A DNA stretch of 64,000 bases, from NCBI GenBank assembly GCA_028554645.1, contig JAQOOI010000022.1:2604001-2668000 (forward strand), read 5' to 3'. This DNA is from Omphalotus guepiniiformis. Lineage: Eukaryota > Basidiomycota > Agaricomycetes > Agaricales > Omphalotaceae. Below the pieces are notes generated by a model that did not search any database, was not told the DNA's origin, and worked only from the letters and a program-made list of their open reading frames with translations. The translations under genes and the position numbers were made by a program. Below, in pieces: positions 21,993 through 32,278 of this stretch (position 1 is its first letter; each line of letters starts with the position of its first letter).

Positions 21993-22877
21993 ATGTCTCT
22001 TGTCTCTGAACTCCCAACTGCCTCAGCAGCTGTCGCAATGTCCATGACGAGCCAGCCCGACGAAGGCTTCGAGAATATGAAGAATCTGCTCTTCGTGTCC
22101 CAAACTGTGCTTCAACAAGCCGTGGACATCCTCGACAAACATTTTACCGCAGATGATCAACTGACTGTGCATTCGCAGTATCTTCCCGGATCCACAATAG
22201 GTGCGTTGCGACCCCTTTCGCAGGATAAAATCACACTGATTATATGCGCTCAAGGGAAACATTTACGCCACGCCCGGGATCATTTTGAACTTCTCCTTAA
22301 CTGCATCTCGACACCACCCCCGTATGTCCTCAATTACGATGTAAGGATCCGTAATACTCCAATGGAAACAAGCCGGATGGCGGCTCGCGACGCGCTGCTA
22401 CGCACAATAGACCGCCTTGGGGAGATAATACCGTCAGCCGACTGCAACGCGAAGATTACTTTGAATGCCGTCACTCCGTTTTCGCAGACTTTTGAGTCTA
22501 CCTTTGGACGAGAAGTAAGAACCAGTGAATAGTTGTATGTGCTATTCACTGACTCGTATCTAGTTGTGGTTCGCAGGGTTGCATTGCGTTCATCATTGGT
22601 CAATGGTGAGGGTCCACTATGTTTTTTCAAACTCTGCGTCTCATTCCAATTGAACAGGTTCGAGTGATTGCAGGCGAAATGGTATTTATATGTGTGTCAC
22701 AACTATGACCAACACTAATAGATCGACTTTTGCAGAATATCAAGCTCGCGGATGATTTTGGCTTTGCCCCTTCAACACTTGTGCATCAAGGTCAGTTGAC
22801 AATCTTTTGCGCTACCTTCTTGGCTCATGCTAGTTCAACTAGGTCGCGAGGTACCCTTGGGGAAGGCGAAGATATGA
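21993..22877 (+). CDS. DinB-like (putative metal-binding four-helix) protein
   Basis: Probable DinB/YfiT-like four-helix-bundle protein; the substrate is unknown. It starts MSLVSELPTASAAVAMSMTS. Key segments are MKNLLFVSQTVLQQAVDILD, QYLPGSTIGKHLRHARDHFE, RIRNTPMETSRMAARDALLR, TLNAVTPFSQTFESTFGREL, WFAGLHCVHHWSMVRVIAGE and MNIKLADDFGFAPSTLVHQG, ending REVPLGKAKI. The His residues in HLRHARDH and HCVHH are in the positions expected for DinB metal ligands, which is the basis of the call. The first intron (about 22200-22253) is 54 nt, phase-preserving and free of in-frame stops; removing it gives STIG|KHLRHARDH. Catalytic activity is not shown. Confidence 0.6.
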
Positions 22878-23150
22878 CACTGAATGATAATTACTTCTTG
22901 TAGTGTCCCTTGTATCTGACTATGTAGCTACTGTAAAAATGGTCATACATTAACGCCAATTTGCATTTACATAACACCGAGGGCCCATTTTTAGCGCTCA
23001 TAATGATCGGACTCGATCTCCCTTTGCTCAACCATCTGCCTCAACTCACCATTTCCTCAGTCTTCGCACTCTTTTACAATCTCCTCAAAATTTAACATTA
23101 GTGCTCAGAGGACACTTCTTTGATCTCTTTGCCCTATCTTATTCAGTGTC

Positions 23151-25464
23151 ATGGAACCTCTCGACGGCGAAAATCAAAAGAAAAGAGTTGTGCGTACCAT
23201 CGGTACATGTGCTTGCCACCAAATCTCATTTGCGCATCTGTAGTGCTATTTCTTCGACTCTGATATTGGGGGCTTCCACTATGGCCCAGGACATCCGTAA
23301 GACACCTTTTCAGACTGCTGTTTTAATATGATTTTACTCCCCAAGCTTAACGGTCTCTGAAATGTAGGATGAAACCAACAAGAATACGCATGTGCCATTC
23401 CCTTGTTATGAATTATGGGTTATACAAGAAAATGGAGATCTTCGTACGTTACTGCTGCTTTCACAAGCACCACTTTTGGTTGAATCTGGCCTTGTGTTGC
23501 GCTGAAAGCGCGCGAAACCTGCGACAAAACGTGAAATGACCCAGTTCCATTCTGACGAGTATGTCGAATTTTTGAATCGCATCACGCCGAGCAATATGCA
23601 TCTGTTCGTCAAGGAACAACATAAATGTGTGTGCACGCTTATACTTTCTCTCGGTAATCATTCCTCCTTACCCCAGGCTTTTCTGCTCAGACAACGTCGG
23701 AGATGATTGCCCTGTTTTCGATGGTTTATTCGACTATTGTTCAATATCAGCAGGCGGATCCATGGGTATGTCAAGCGAATTTTGAGCTCCAATGACGCGG
23801 CTTATGGTGTATGTCTATGTACTACTGCAGAGGGGGCCGCACGACTATCTCGAGATAAATGTGATATTGCTGTGAATTGGGCTGGAGGTCTCCATCACGC
23901 GAAGAAGAGCGAAGCGAGCGGCTTCTGCTATGTAAACGGTCAGCTTTGACACTCACGAGCTAGCTAGGTACTCAAAAGACTAAATTGTGAACGATCCGTG
24001 CAGATATCGTTCTGGGGATTCTCGAATTCTTGCGGCAAGTAGCATCCTTTTTATCTTAAACATTTGTTCAAATTCTGGGACTGACTGTTATCCAGGTATC
24101 ATTCAAGGGTCCTTTACATCGATATCGATGTCCATCACGGCGACGGTGTGGAAGAGGCCTTTTACACCACCGACCGCGTCATGACGTGTAGCTTTCACAA
24201 ATACGGAGAATATTTCCCCGGGACTGGTGAATTGCGTGTAAATCAGTATGTCTCTTGATTCCGTCCAACCTCTGACTCTTTTCCTCAGGATGTCGGTGTC
24301 ATGAAAGGCAAAAACTACGCTCTAAACTTCCCTTTGCGGGATGGCATTTCTGACGAGAATTACAAGTCTGTCTTCGAGCCGGTCTGTAATTTCTGAGCTC
24401 GAACACGACTCCTACTGATTCGACATTGCAGGTAATTCGGCAAGTCATGGAATCCTACGATCCCTCCGCCATTGTGTTGCAGTGTGGAACAGACTCGCTC
24501 TCAGGCGATAAACTTGGCTGTTTAAACTTGTCAATGCGAGGTACGATCAGAATTAAACCCTGTTAACAATATCAGGATCGACATTCTGCGAATCTAGGAC
24601 ATGCTAATTGTGTGAAATTCGTGAAATCTTTCAATAAGCCTCTATTGCTACTTGGTGGTGGCGGGTACACAATGCGTAATGTGAGTCGCGCTTGGGCGTA
24701 TGAAACCGGACTGGCCGCCGGGGTAGAACTTGGACCTGGTGGGTGCTTTTGCGCTGGACAATTTGTTTTTTCACGCCCTTACGCTTCCTTCAGAGATTCC
24801 TGTAAATGAATACTACGAGTACTTTGGACCTGACTATCAGCTAGATGTGAAGTCGTCGAACACAGAAGATCTGAACACACCAGCATATCTGAACCGCGTA
24901 AAACAAATTGTGATGGAGAATTTACGGCACACGGGTGGACCTCCCAGTGTTCAAATGTCAGGTATGTTTCTGCAATTGCGTACAGATGATCGTCTTTTCG
25001 CATATCTTGTAGATATTCCTTCTCACCCCATTGATGCTACCATGGATGATCCAAACGAGGACGAAGATATACTGTTGCCACCGGACACTCGGCGTCCACG
25101 CAGGCTCCTCGATTCAAGAATACAGAATGACGGCGAATTATCCGACTCCGACGATGAAGGGGAGGGCGGTCGAAGAGATCATGCAAGACATCGTGACCCA
25201 GACATGACTCCGAATGGTGTTTCTGGGCGCAAGTTCGGGGTTGGCGCTGGTATCATGAATACTAGTGCTGCCCCTACCCATGGTGCAGGTCCAAGTGGAC
25301 ACACAACAGCTGTACGAATATTGTCAAGTGGGCCTAGCTCATTACAGATGAACAACGGCACGCCACCACCAACTTCAGAACAGGATAGTGCAAAGGAGGA
25401 TAGCACCAGTACTCCAGATAAACCAGATGAACCTATGCAGGTAGATGCTGCCCCCATAGCGTAG
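23151..25464 (+). CDS. RPD3: Class I histone deacetylase, Rpd3-type
   Basis: Zinc-dependent lysine deacetylase, catalytic subunit of Rpd3/Sin3-type co-repressor complexes in the nucleus. It starts [13 protein letters not shown], then [98 protein letters not shown], the metal-binding [53 protein letters not shown] and [20 protein letters not shown]. The C-terminal tail of about 150 residues is acidic then Ser/Thr/Pro-rich ([16 protein letters not shown]) and ends MQVDAAPIA, typical of Rpd3 rather than Hos2. Around ten short introns, all assignable as GT-AG. An Rxt2-like protein, a subunit of yeast Rpd3L, is encoded at 37796-38895. Confidence 0.93.
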
Positions 25465-25575
25465 ACAGTCTTGTCCGGATGTAAATCTATTCCTTGTATT
25501 GTAAAGTTTCGTACACGTGATCATATATTGGCGCGTGCACTGACTCACACTGAGCTCATCATTCCTTCCTTGAAC

Positions 25576-26751
25576 ATGTCGACAGATAACAGGATTGTGA
25601 CCCCTCCTCCCAAAGCGTCTGGTGAGACCAATTCATTAATGACTCCAGAACAAGTCAAACAATTCGAATTGCACCGTCTTCGAGGTAGGTCTTCATGCTT
25701 CCGATCGACTGGATACTCAAGCAATCAATACCTCAGCAAAGGCTAGACAGAGAGAAAAAGAAGAGGAAGCGGCCTCTGCTCATACATTAAACTCCAATAA
25801 TAAACGACCCATAGATGTCACTTCTACAAACTCCAAGTCACCTACTGCACCTGGACCTTCAACGGCTCAGGATCGCCTCCAACGGGATTCAAGACTCGGC
25901 ACCTACTTTGAATATGATTTATCGAAAATGGCGAATTCAAAAGGAGGATTCTTGGTGCCAGATGACCTGGAAGTTGACGAGGCTACAAGGAGGAAAGAGC
26001 TAGAACGGGAACGCCAGAGAGCATTGCAAGTACTAGAGCCTCGTACGCCACTTATCGCTTTCTGTTCTATCTATATCATAAGCTAATTTGATACTGGAAC
26101 AGCTATCTTTCTTGACCCGACTATGAATCCTAAGTGTGGTGAATGTCAGACGATAGACATTGACCATACGTATAAGAAAATATTTGGTTGCCTGGTGTGC
26201 AAGAAGTGTCAAAACGAGAAGCCAGAGAAGTACAGTCTCCTCACTAAGACAGAGTGTAAAGAGGTATGTGTACCCTTATGTTTACTGTCCAAGTCATTTA
26301 CATTTGGTATCCAATTCAGGACTATCTTTTAACTGACGGTGCGTAGTGATTTCTACTGGTAGAGTTCTGTCTGATTCCTCCCTCAGCTGAGCTTCGGGAT
26401 CAAGAAGCATTACCCCATCTGCTAAAGGCTAACCCTCATAAATCCACGTTCGCAAACATGATGCTATTCCTTCGATGTCAAGTTGAAGAATTTGCTTGGA
26501 AGAAATGGGGTTCTCCTGAAGCCTTGGATGCTGAGTATGAGCAACGGACAGCCGAAAAGAAAAAGAAGAAGAATAAGAAGTTTGAGCAGAGTCTGAAAGA
26601 GCTACGGAAGAGGACGAAAGAGGGTGTGTGGCAGAAACGTCAAGATGCGGAACATCGGCATGCTTTTGGCCCTTCAGAACGAGGAGCGGACGGTGTTGAT
26701 AGGCAGATATGTCATGAATGTGGTTTCAGTGTAGAATTTGAAGAGTTATAG
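25576..26751 (+). CDS. RAD14: DNA repair protein XPA/Rad14
   Basis: Nucleotide excision repair damage-verification factor. It starts MSTDNRIVTPPPKASGETNS, then a basic helical stretch (AKARQREKEEEAA) and RLGTYFEYDLSKMANSKGGF. The zinc finger CGEC-x17-CKKC lies in NPKCGECQTIDIDHTYKKIF and GCLVCKKCQ. It is followed by the XPA core KYSLLTKTECKEDYLLTDAE, LRDQEALPHLLKANPHKSTF and NMMLFLRCQVEEFAWKKWGS, then a Lys-rich tail (KKKKKNKKFEQSLKELRKRT). It ends CHECGFSVEFEEL. The start ATG lies 112 bp after the HDAC stop on the same strand. Introns are short GT-AG, with the one before AELRDQ only about 47 nt. Confidence 0.93.
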
Positions 26752-26922
26752 TTGTAACCCTCCGGTTAACCGGTATAGTTATTGCCGGAATCGTAAAAGT
26801 GGACGATCATTTTAAGCGTCAAACTTCTTTGCACATCGTATAAGTAATAAAGCAATTTATCGTCCCAGCATACCTTCGCCGTAATTTTCTCTCGTTTTTC
26901 CATTGTCTAGGAGTGCTCTATC

Positions 26923-28425
26923 ATGAATCAAGCTGAGCATGCTCAAATTTCGACTGCTCTTGAAGTTGAGAAGCTCGAAGTAAATCTCTACCGCTCCAAA
27001 TCGCTTTGGGTTCCTGCTCGGGCCAGAGGAGTGTTCGGAGGGTATGTTCATTCTCTACATGACGGTTGACATTTTCCGACTCTCATTCCGTGAAGACAAG
27101 TCATTAGCCAAGCTTTGGTGTCCGCAACCAATTGTGTCGATCCAGCTTTCGGTTTACATGTAAGAACCTATATCTTGTCAACTTGGTCTCCGTTTCTCAT
27201 TGTATTCTGAGGCCAGTCATTGCATGTGAGCGTTGTTGATTCATTTTCACCGTAGCACGTTCTGACAGCATAATTGCATTGTTACTTCTTGACCAGTGCT
27301 TCACCCTCTACTCCAATTGTTTATTTCGTGGAGAGATTGAGGCAGGGCCGGTCTTATGTCGCGTGTTCTGTCAAAGCAATACAGAAAGGATCCCTTATCT
27401 TCACTCTTATGTGCTCATTCCAAAAGCCCGAACCTTGGCAGCCGCAACAACAGTGGACCATGCCAGATGTACCCTCCCCAGATGAATGCGAGTTCGAAGA
27501 GGCTCGTTATCTGAGACTAGGTCAGGACCCAAATGTGGATCCCAAAAGAAAGGCTTACTATGAACTTATTGTGGCAGTAAGCATTGATGATTCCTTTCCA
27601 AGCTGTGTCGTCTGTTCCTGATTTCTGGAGGTAGGAAAGGCAACGAAGCCCGATCGCTGTGAAGCAAGCACGAGCGCATGAAACCTTCTCCGACGGAACG
27701 ATACGTTACATGTATTGGATGCAAGCGAAAAATATCCCAGAATATGAGCCTCACTTTCAAAAGGCAAGTTATCCAAGCGTGGCTAGTGGTCGCAGTACTA
27801 ACACCGGTGGAAAATTTCGTACAGTGTATATTGGGTTACTTGTCGGATCTATACTTGTAAGTGGACCTTATGCGTCTGGTTGATTCGTTAAAACGAACTC
27901 ATTTGGTCAGTATTGGCTCGGCATTCGACATCATGGGTCTGAAGCGCTTGAGCAAGGGCCCTAATGCCGGGGGTATGTCGGTGAGCATATCTCTCAACCT
28001 ACTAGGAAGTACCACGATTCCAACAAATACGTTAGTCTACCATCGACCATTCAGTATGGTTCTACAAGTAAGCTTCAATCTTCCTTCCCTCAACAAGACG
28101 CGACCGCTTACCACAGTACGTAGTGACACGTTCGACTGTGGGGATTGGCTTTTATATGTGGTAACGACCTTCCTCAAATTCGTTTTGCACCACCTTGGCT
28201 GATGTCTTCCGTAGATAGAATCTCCCCGTGCTGGTTCTGGTAGAGCAGTCATGCATGGCCAGGTATATGCGTTAGCTTGCTCAAAACCTTCCGTTCTGAC
28301 CCTTTGTTTGATAGCTGTATACTCGTAATGGCACTCTAGTTGCTGTCACTACCCAAGAGGGCGTAGTCCGTGCCGACATACGAGGTCCAAGCACGACTGA
28401 GAACAAGTTGCCTGCTAAATTATGA
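26923..28425 (+). CDS. Acyl-CoA thioesterase (TesB/ACOT8 family), peroxisomal
   Basis: Hydrolyses acyl-CoA to free fatty acid and CoA; the TesB family has two hot-dog folds. It starts MNQAEHAQISTALEVEKLEV, then NLYRSKSLWVPARARGVFGG, QVISQALVSATNCVDPAFGL, SLHCYFL, FVERLRQGRSYVACSVKAIQ, IFTLMCSFQKPE, HETFSDGTIRYMYWMQAKNI and CILGYLSDLYL. The C-terminal fold follows: GSAFDIMGLKRLSKGPN, FDCGDWLLYVIESPRAGSGR, AVMHGQLYTRNGTLVAVTTQ and EGVVRADIRG. The last residues are LPAKL. The final tripeptide AKL is a type 1 peroxisomal targeting signal, which fits peroxisomal beta-oxidation. One intron (27764-27824) is GC-AG. Confidence 0.92.
27764..27824 (+). other. GC-AG intron with TACTAAC branch point
   Basis: Donor AAG|GCAAGT (the known GC-AG consensus), a perfect TACTAAC branch sequence and an ACAG acceptor, 61 nt. 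It joins ...YEPHFQK to CILGYLSDLYL, matching the thioesterase family. No GT donor is available at this junction. Confidence 0.85.
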
Positions 28426-28529
28426 GACTCCGGATAGCTCGTTTATTACATTAGATTCACTTAGAGAACTATTTAATAGAGAACCTTGGAAACACTTTGG
28501 GTATGCATTAACCACGTTCTGGTCTTCAA

Positions 28530-29295
28530 TCAAGTACCATCTCCTCTTCGCAGTCTATTGAACTTTGGTAGCATTTCTCTGAGATATTCCGCATGCTTCC
28601 TTCGGAGGTCTGCTTCCTGTGCTTTACCCTTTCCGCTCCAAGTTCTTCGTTCAGCAGATGGACCATATACCACAGTGTAATCATCCAATGTCTCGTCATC
28701 GGCAGGGACAAGAAGGCATCCTGCACCAATCACGCAGAATGATGAGAGGCGAACGGTGTGATGAACACGACAGCGAGTGGACAATGTGTTGAATGACCCT
28801 ATGGAAGGAGATTCAACGCCTAATAAAGCAAGGTCATGAGCAGCTCAAGTGGCACCAAAAACACAAACGCGACAGCCTATTTCGAAGAGGTTATCATCTC
28901 CGATTCGCATGACCTCTCTTCTCCTGAAAGATGGCTCATGGTAAGTTTCCAAGACAGAGAATACCACGATAGTTGTGCGCGAACCGGTTGACAATAATCG
29001 CGCTCTCTTCAATGATACATCCCGAACCAATTACGATAGGTCCTGCTATAGCAAAGATGGTAGCCTTAGGGTGAACAATAGTGCCTGAGAGCTTGAGTGA
29101 TGAGCGCGAAACATCCTGAGAGAACTATACAATAAAACTTCAAGGTACCAGATCCAATGGTTATGTCGCCTTTCAGTTCAACATCTTGACACACGACTGC
29201 CTTGGAATGAATGGTGAATTTGTCACGTCTAAGGAGAGAATTTCTGAGCAGGAAGTCCACCAAAGTACAGAAGACCTGACATTGGCGCCATTCAT
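28530..29295 (-). CDS. Dynactin subunit 6 (p27), left-handed beta-helix protein
   Basis: Pointed-end subunit of dynactin, the cofactor of cytoplasmic dynein. The ATG at 29295 opens a 20-nt coding exon (MNGANV plus the first two bases of an Arg codon), followed by a 47-nt intron and RDKFTIHSKAVVCQDVELKG. Later exons encode DITIGSG, TIVHPKATIFAIAGPIVIGS, GCIIEESAIIVNR, VMRIGDDNLFEIGCR, SIGSFNTLSTRCRVHHTVRL, SSFCVIGAGCLLVPADDETL, DYTVVYGPSAERRTWSGKGK and QEADLRRKHAEYLREMLPKF, ending at TGA 28530. The hexapeptide-repeat pattern with imperfect I-G-x-x turns is clear and the C-terminus is typical of p27. The thioesterase gene is convergent, its stop 104 bp away. Confidence 0.88.
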
Positions 29296-29740
29296 AGCAG
29301 TTGGGCAACAGGAGAAAGTTACGTTTACTATATTTGTCGGTTGTTCAAATAGCTTTTTATCTGCGAGCACCTAATAGGCATCCCAAGCATGAATGCTAGC
29401 TCATTTACTGACATGTATTTCACAAAGCAACGTTTCAGAGATACATTATGGAAATACCAGTGGAGCGTTCGACATCCGTGACACAGTCCGGTACCGAACT
29501 CACAGCACGAGTCATAGAGGAGAATGGGCGGCCGCGCAGGATTCCATAATACGATTGAAAAGAACTGTAAAAACATATACAGTATACATGTGGAAAAGGA
29601 CATGGGAGAAGAGGGTGAATATACGCCCAAACTAACAAGAGGGCGTAGATGAGAACATGATCATGTTCTGCGAAGCGTACATTGGCCCTTGATACTGCAG
29701 CCCAAAGTGTGTAAAAGGGTAGGGTAACGAGAGAGCGAGC
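29296..29740. other. Intergenic region between dynactin p27 and RPS27
   Basis: A 445-bp region holding the dynactin p27 promoter and the RPS27 3' UTR. Antisense and sense ORFs of up to 100 codons have no recognisable content. Confidence 0.35.
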
Positions 29741-30175
29741 TTAGTTCTTTTTGCGGAATGAGCAACCTGGGATATAGAACTTTAATGATCACTGCTGGAG
29801 GCAGAAGCTCAAGATCGTACGCACCCTCGGTCAACCTTGCCCTACCACCTGTGGGCTGGCACAGAATGGAAGCACAGGCTCCACAGATGACTACTGTCTG
29901 CGCATGCGAGAAGACTGTCGTGATGGCGTAGCATCCAGGACAAAACGAAACAGAGGTTTAATGAGCACGACGTGCCATGTGCAGCCCTTTGAAAGACTGC
30001 ATCCAGGACATTTGACATCCATGAAGTACGAGTTCGGGGACTGCACAAGACGCTTAAGCTTGTGCTGTCTTTTTTCGAGTTCAGGTGAGGGGTTAAGCAA
30101 ATCAACGGCAAGAGTCTAGCGGTGAGGAATAGTAAATGGATAGAACGCTCCCGGATCGACAGATGAACATACCAT
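29741..30175 (-). CDS. RPS27: 40S ribosomal protein S27 (eS27), with an anomalous intervening segment
   Basis: Zinc-finger protein of the small ribosomal subunit. Exon 1 is just the ATG (30175-30173), followed by a 57-nt GT-AG intron. Next come [75 protein letters not shown] and, after a last GT-AG intron (29824-29767), the end CSFRKKN. Zinc ligands CPGC and CGAC are present. Between CPGC and YAITTV lies a 68-nt segment (one 12-bp repeat copy plus 56 bp). It is bounded by 12-bp direct repeats and has no usable GT-AG pair. Removing exactly 68 nt gives 83 residues, the family's normal length; reading through shifts the frame and stops before the second zinc knuckle. Either splicing here is non-canonical, or this copy is broken, or the assembly is wrong. 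Confidence 0.85.
29931..30010 (-). repeat. 12-bp direct repeats flanking the RPS27 intervening segment
   Basis: GCATCCAGGACA occurs at 29931-29942 and 29999-30010 (plus strand), with starts 68 bp apart. On the coding strand it is TGTCCTGGATGC, the codons for Cys-Pro-Gly-Cys. The match stops exactly at both ends. The 56 bp between the copies is not similar to its flanks. Confidence 0.95.
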
Positions 30176-31297
30176 GGTGTTTTGTGGTGAGTGTCGGTAG
30201 TACTGATCACACGACGGTTTTTGAAGGAAGTACCTGTAACTGTGGGCAGCGACGACGGCAAGTTGTGTGGATGGAAAATTATAACAAGGTTTAGGTTTGA
30301 GCGGGGTTTCAAATTTATGACTCGGCATTCGGCACCGTGATACGACTCATCCGGGATCCCAGACTCATCCACGTCGGTACAGCGTTATCTACATACGTAG
30401 TACATATTCACTTGCCTGAGTCAACCTTTCTCTAGATTGAGTCTACGACTGCGGTCAGGCTATACTAATAGCTCTGAATACCTTTCCCAGTCTCTTTGGT
30501 GTACTTTTTATCGATCGATGATTGATCGTATTACCGCCTCGTCTAATACCTCTAGTAAAAGATGTCAGGGCCACCAGTAGCACTCCAATTGTTTCCTGCT
30601 GAGGCTGTTCTATAGGGCCTCCAAAGTAGGACGATACTTGTCCGGACAGGAGTCTCGAATTACGGCCGAGGATTCGCAGAAACAACTTCTCAACTTTCAA
30701 GCGTCGGATCTGGGATATTTAAATGTACACCATCAGAACAGAGTGCCACCGTATACAAGTCTGGGTGAATGGGGAAGGCAACGAAGAATAATAGACGACG
30801 TGCGTGAGAGACGGGCGAGCGAAAAGTACAATGAGATTGTAAATTGCTTTTGTTCTCGACCACGAGGCTCATAATGACACTCCAAATTGGGACAGGTCTT
30901 TTGTTCTCTGTTTACGAGAAGGTTGAAGCTATAAAGACATGCGCCTATCTTACATCCACTTCAGTTCCCTACCAGCTTTTGGGCCGCTTTTCTCTCTCTC
31001 TTTAACTCATCTCAAGGTTTGTTAATCTCATCTCAGTTGAATATCTTTACAATCTCACTTACAATCTCTTACAATCTCACTTTATCAGGTCTCATTCATT
31101 AGACCCGTTATCGACTCTGCTACACATTCGACGTCTTATATAATTTCATATCTCTGCACTCTCGCTCTCTCTGCACACGTCTCTGTCTCTTCTCTCTGCA
31201 TATTTTCATCTTTACGCGAGCACTAACCGCATCTCTACATCGCCGGGCGATTCTCTTTCTATCCTTCACGCATTTCCAACTCTATTACTTGCACGCA
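30176..31297. promoter_or_regulatory. Divergent upstream region of RPS27 and the BTG gene, with a long pyrimidine-rich leader
   Basis: The RPS27 promoter side is at 30176-30450. A TATA box (TATAAAG) for the BTG gene lies at 30930-30936, about 360 bp before its ATG. The stretch from about 30985 to 31297 is strongly CT-rich (TTTTCTCTCTCTCTTTAACTC and similar) and contains three near copies of TTACAATCTC at about 31048-31080. This looks like a long, highly transcribed 5' leader. No ORF in the interval is convincing. Confidence 0.45.
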
Positions 31298-32278
31298 ATG
31301 GCTTTCTCTGCTTCTACCAGTCTCTCCGTCACTCTTGCCCATGCCATCTCTTTCCTTACCCGCCCTCTCATCGTCCACTACTCCGCAACTACCATCATCA
31401 AGCTTCAGCTTGTTCTAGAGGCTAATCTTACTGCTCTTTACGCCCCGACTTGGGTGCAGAAGGAGCCTCTTCGTGGTTCAGGTCGTCGCTGCCTTACCCT
31501 CTCGCCTGAGTGCCTTCCGCCTCGTGTCATCTACGCAGCATGCCTCAGTTCCGGTGTTCAGTGGTTTGACTGGATCTCCGTCCTCGGTGGCAAAGAATTT
31601 GATTTCTTTGTTGATCCCGGATGCGTTTCCGTCCGATTTGGCAAGAAGGGCTCGCCTGACTGCCGACTCGTCACAGTCTGGGCTGATGAGATTCCTTCTC
31701 CTACCGCTCCTACTCTCGCCACCAAGGTTAGTGAACAATCATGCATGTCATTCCAAATGCTCAATCAATCCTTTCTCCAGGTTCAGAGCAGGACTATCGC
31801 ACAACAGCTTTTGCAAGATGATTGCGATGAGGAGGATCAAATCTTTGCCTTGATTGCTCATGAGACCAAGTCCTCTACATGGGTTCCTCCTTCTCTGGAC
31901 AGACTCACTGTTCCCGCCAGATCCTCGTCTCCTTTCTCCACGGCATCCTCTATCTCTGCTGCCTCTACCCACTCTCGTTCCAGCTCCCGCTCGTCCAACT
32001 CGAGCTCGGGCTTCTCTTACAGCTCCGTCTCCTCCAATTCGACTGTCTCCTCGACCCAGTCGCCCATGAAGGAGTCAAAGCAATCCCGTCGTGAGCGTGC
32101 TAGGCAGGCGCACGTGTTTGTGGATACTACCAAGACTGAGGTCACACCTTACGATGGTGGCAAGACCACTGTTCTAACTGGCGGTGTTATGCTCGGTGGT
32201 GGTCCTTCCAAGTGCAAGACCACTGTTTCGAGATCTGCCCAAAACCAAGCTGGCAACTGGCGTACCATCCGTGCCTAA
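31298..32278 (+). CDS. BTG/Tob-family anti-proliferative protein, 308 aa
   Basis: BTG/Tob proteins bind the Caf1 subunit of CCR4-NOT and promote mRNA deadenylation. Exons 31298-31726 and 31781-32278 join to 309 codons. The N-terminal half carries the BTG fold: an initial helix (MAFSASTSLSVTLAHAISFL), then APTWVQKEPLRGSGRRCLTL, PPRVIYAACLSSGVQWFDWI and the box-B-like FDFFVDPGCVSVRFGKKGSP. The C-terminal half is a poly-Ser/Arg low-complexity stretch ending in a basic tail (QSRRERARQAHVFVDTTKTE, then NWRTIRA). The 54-nt intron (31727-31780) lies between codons and has no in-frame stop. Codon use is strongly C-biased in the first exon, and together with the TATA box and long leader this suggests high expression. 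Confidence 0.75.
   Translation: MAFSASTSLSVTLAHAISFLTRPLIVHYSATTIIKLQLVLEANLTALYAPTWVQKEPLRGSGRRCLTLSPECLPPRVIYAACLSSGVQWFDWISVLGGKEFDFFVDPGCVSVRFGKKGSPDCRLVTVWADEIPSPTAPTLATKVSEQSCMSFQMLNQSFLQVQSRTIAQQLLQDDCDEEDQIFALIAHETKSSTWVPPSLDRLTVPARSSSPFSTASSISAASTHSRSSSRSSNSSSGFSYSSVSSNSTVSSTQSPMKESKQSRRERARQAHVFVDTTKTEVTPYDGGKTTVLTGGVMLGGGPSKCKTTVSRSAQNQAGNWRTIRA

Noticed and set aside
29842..30372. A 176-codon minus-strand ORF in the RPS27 region
   Set aside because: It mixes intron, leader and the frame-shifted read-through of RPS27. The real exons are in other frames.
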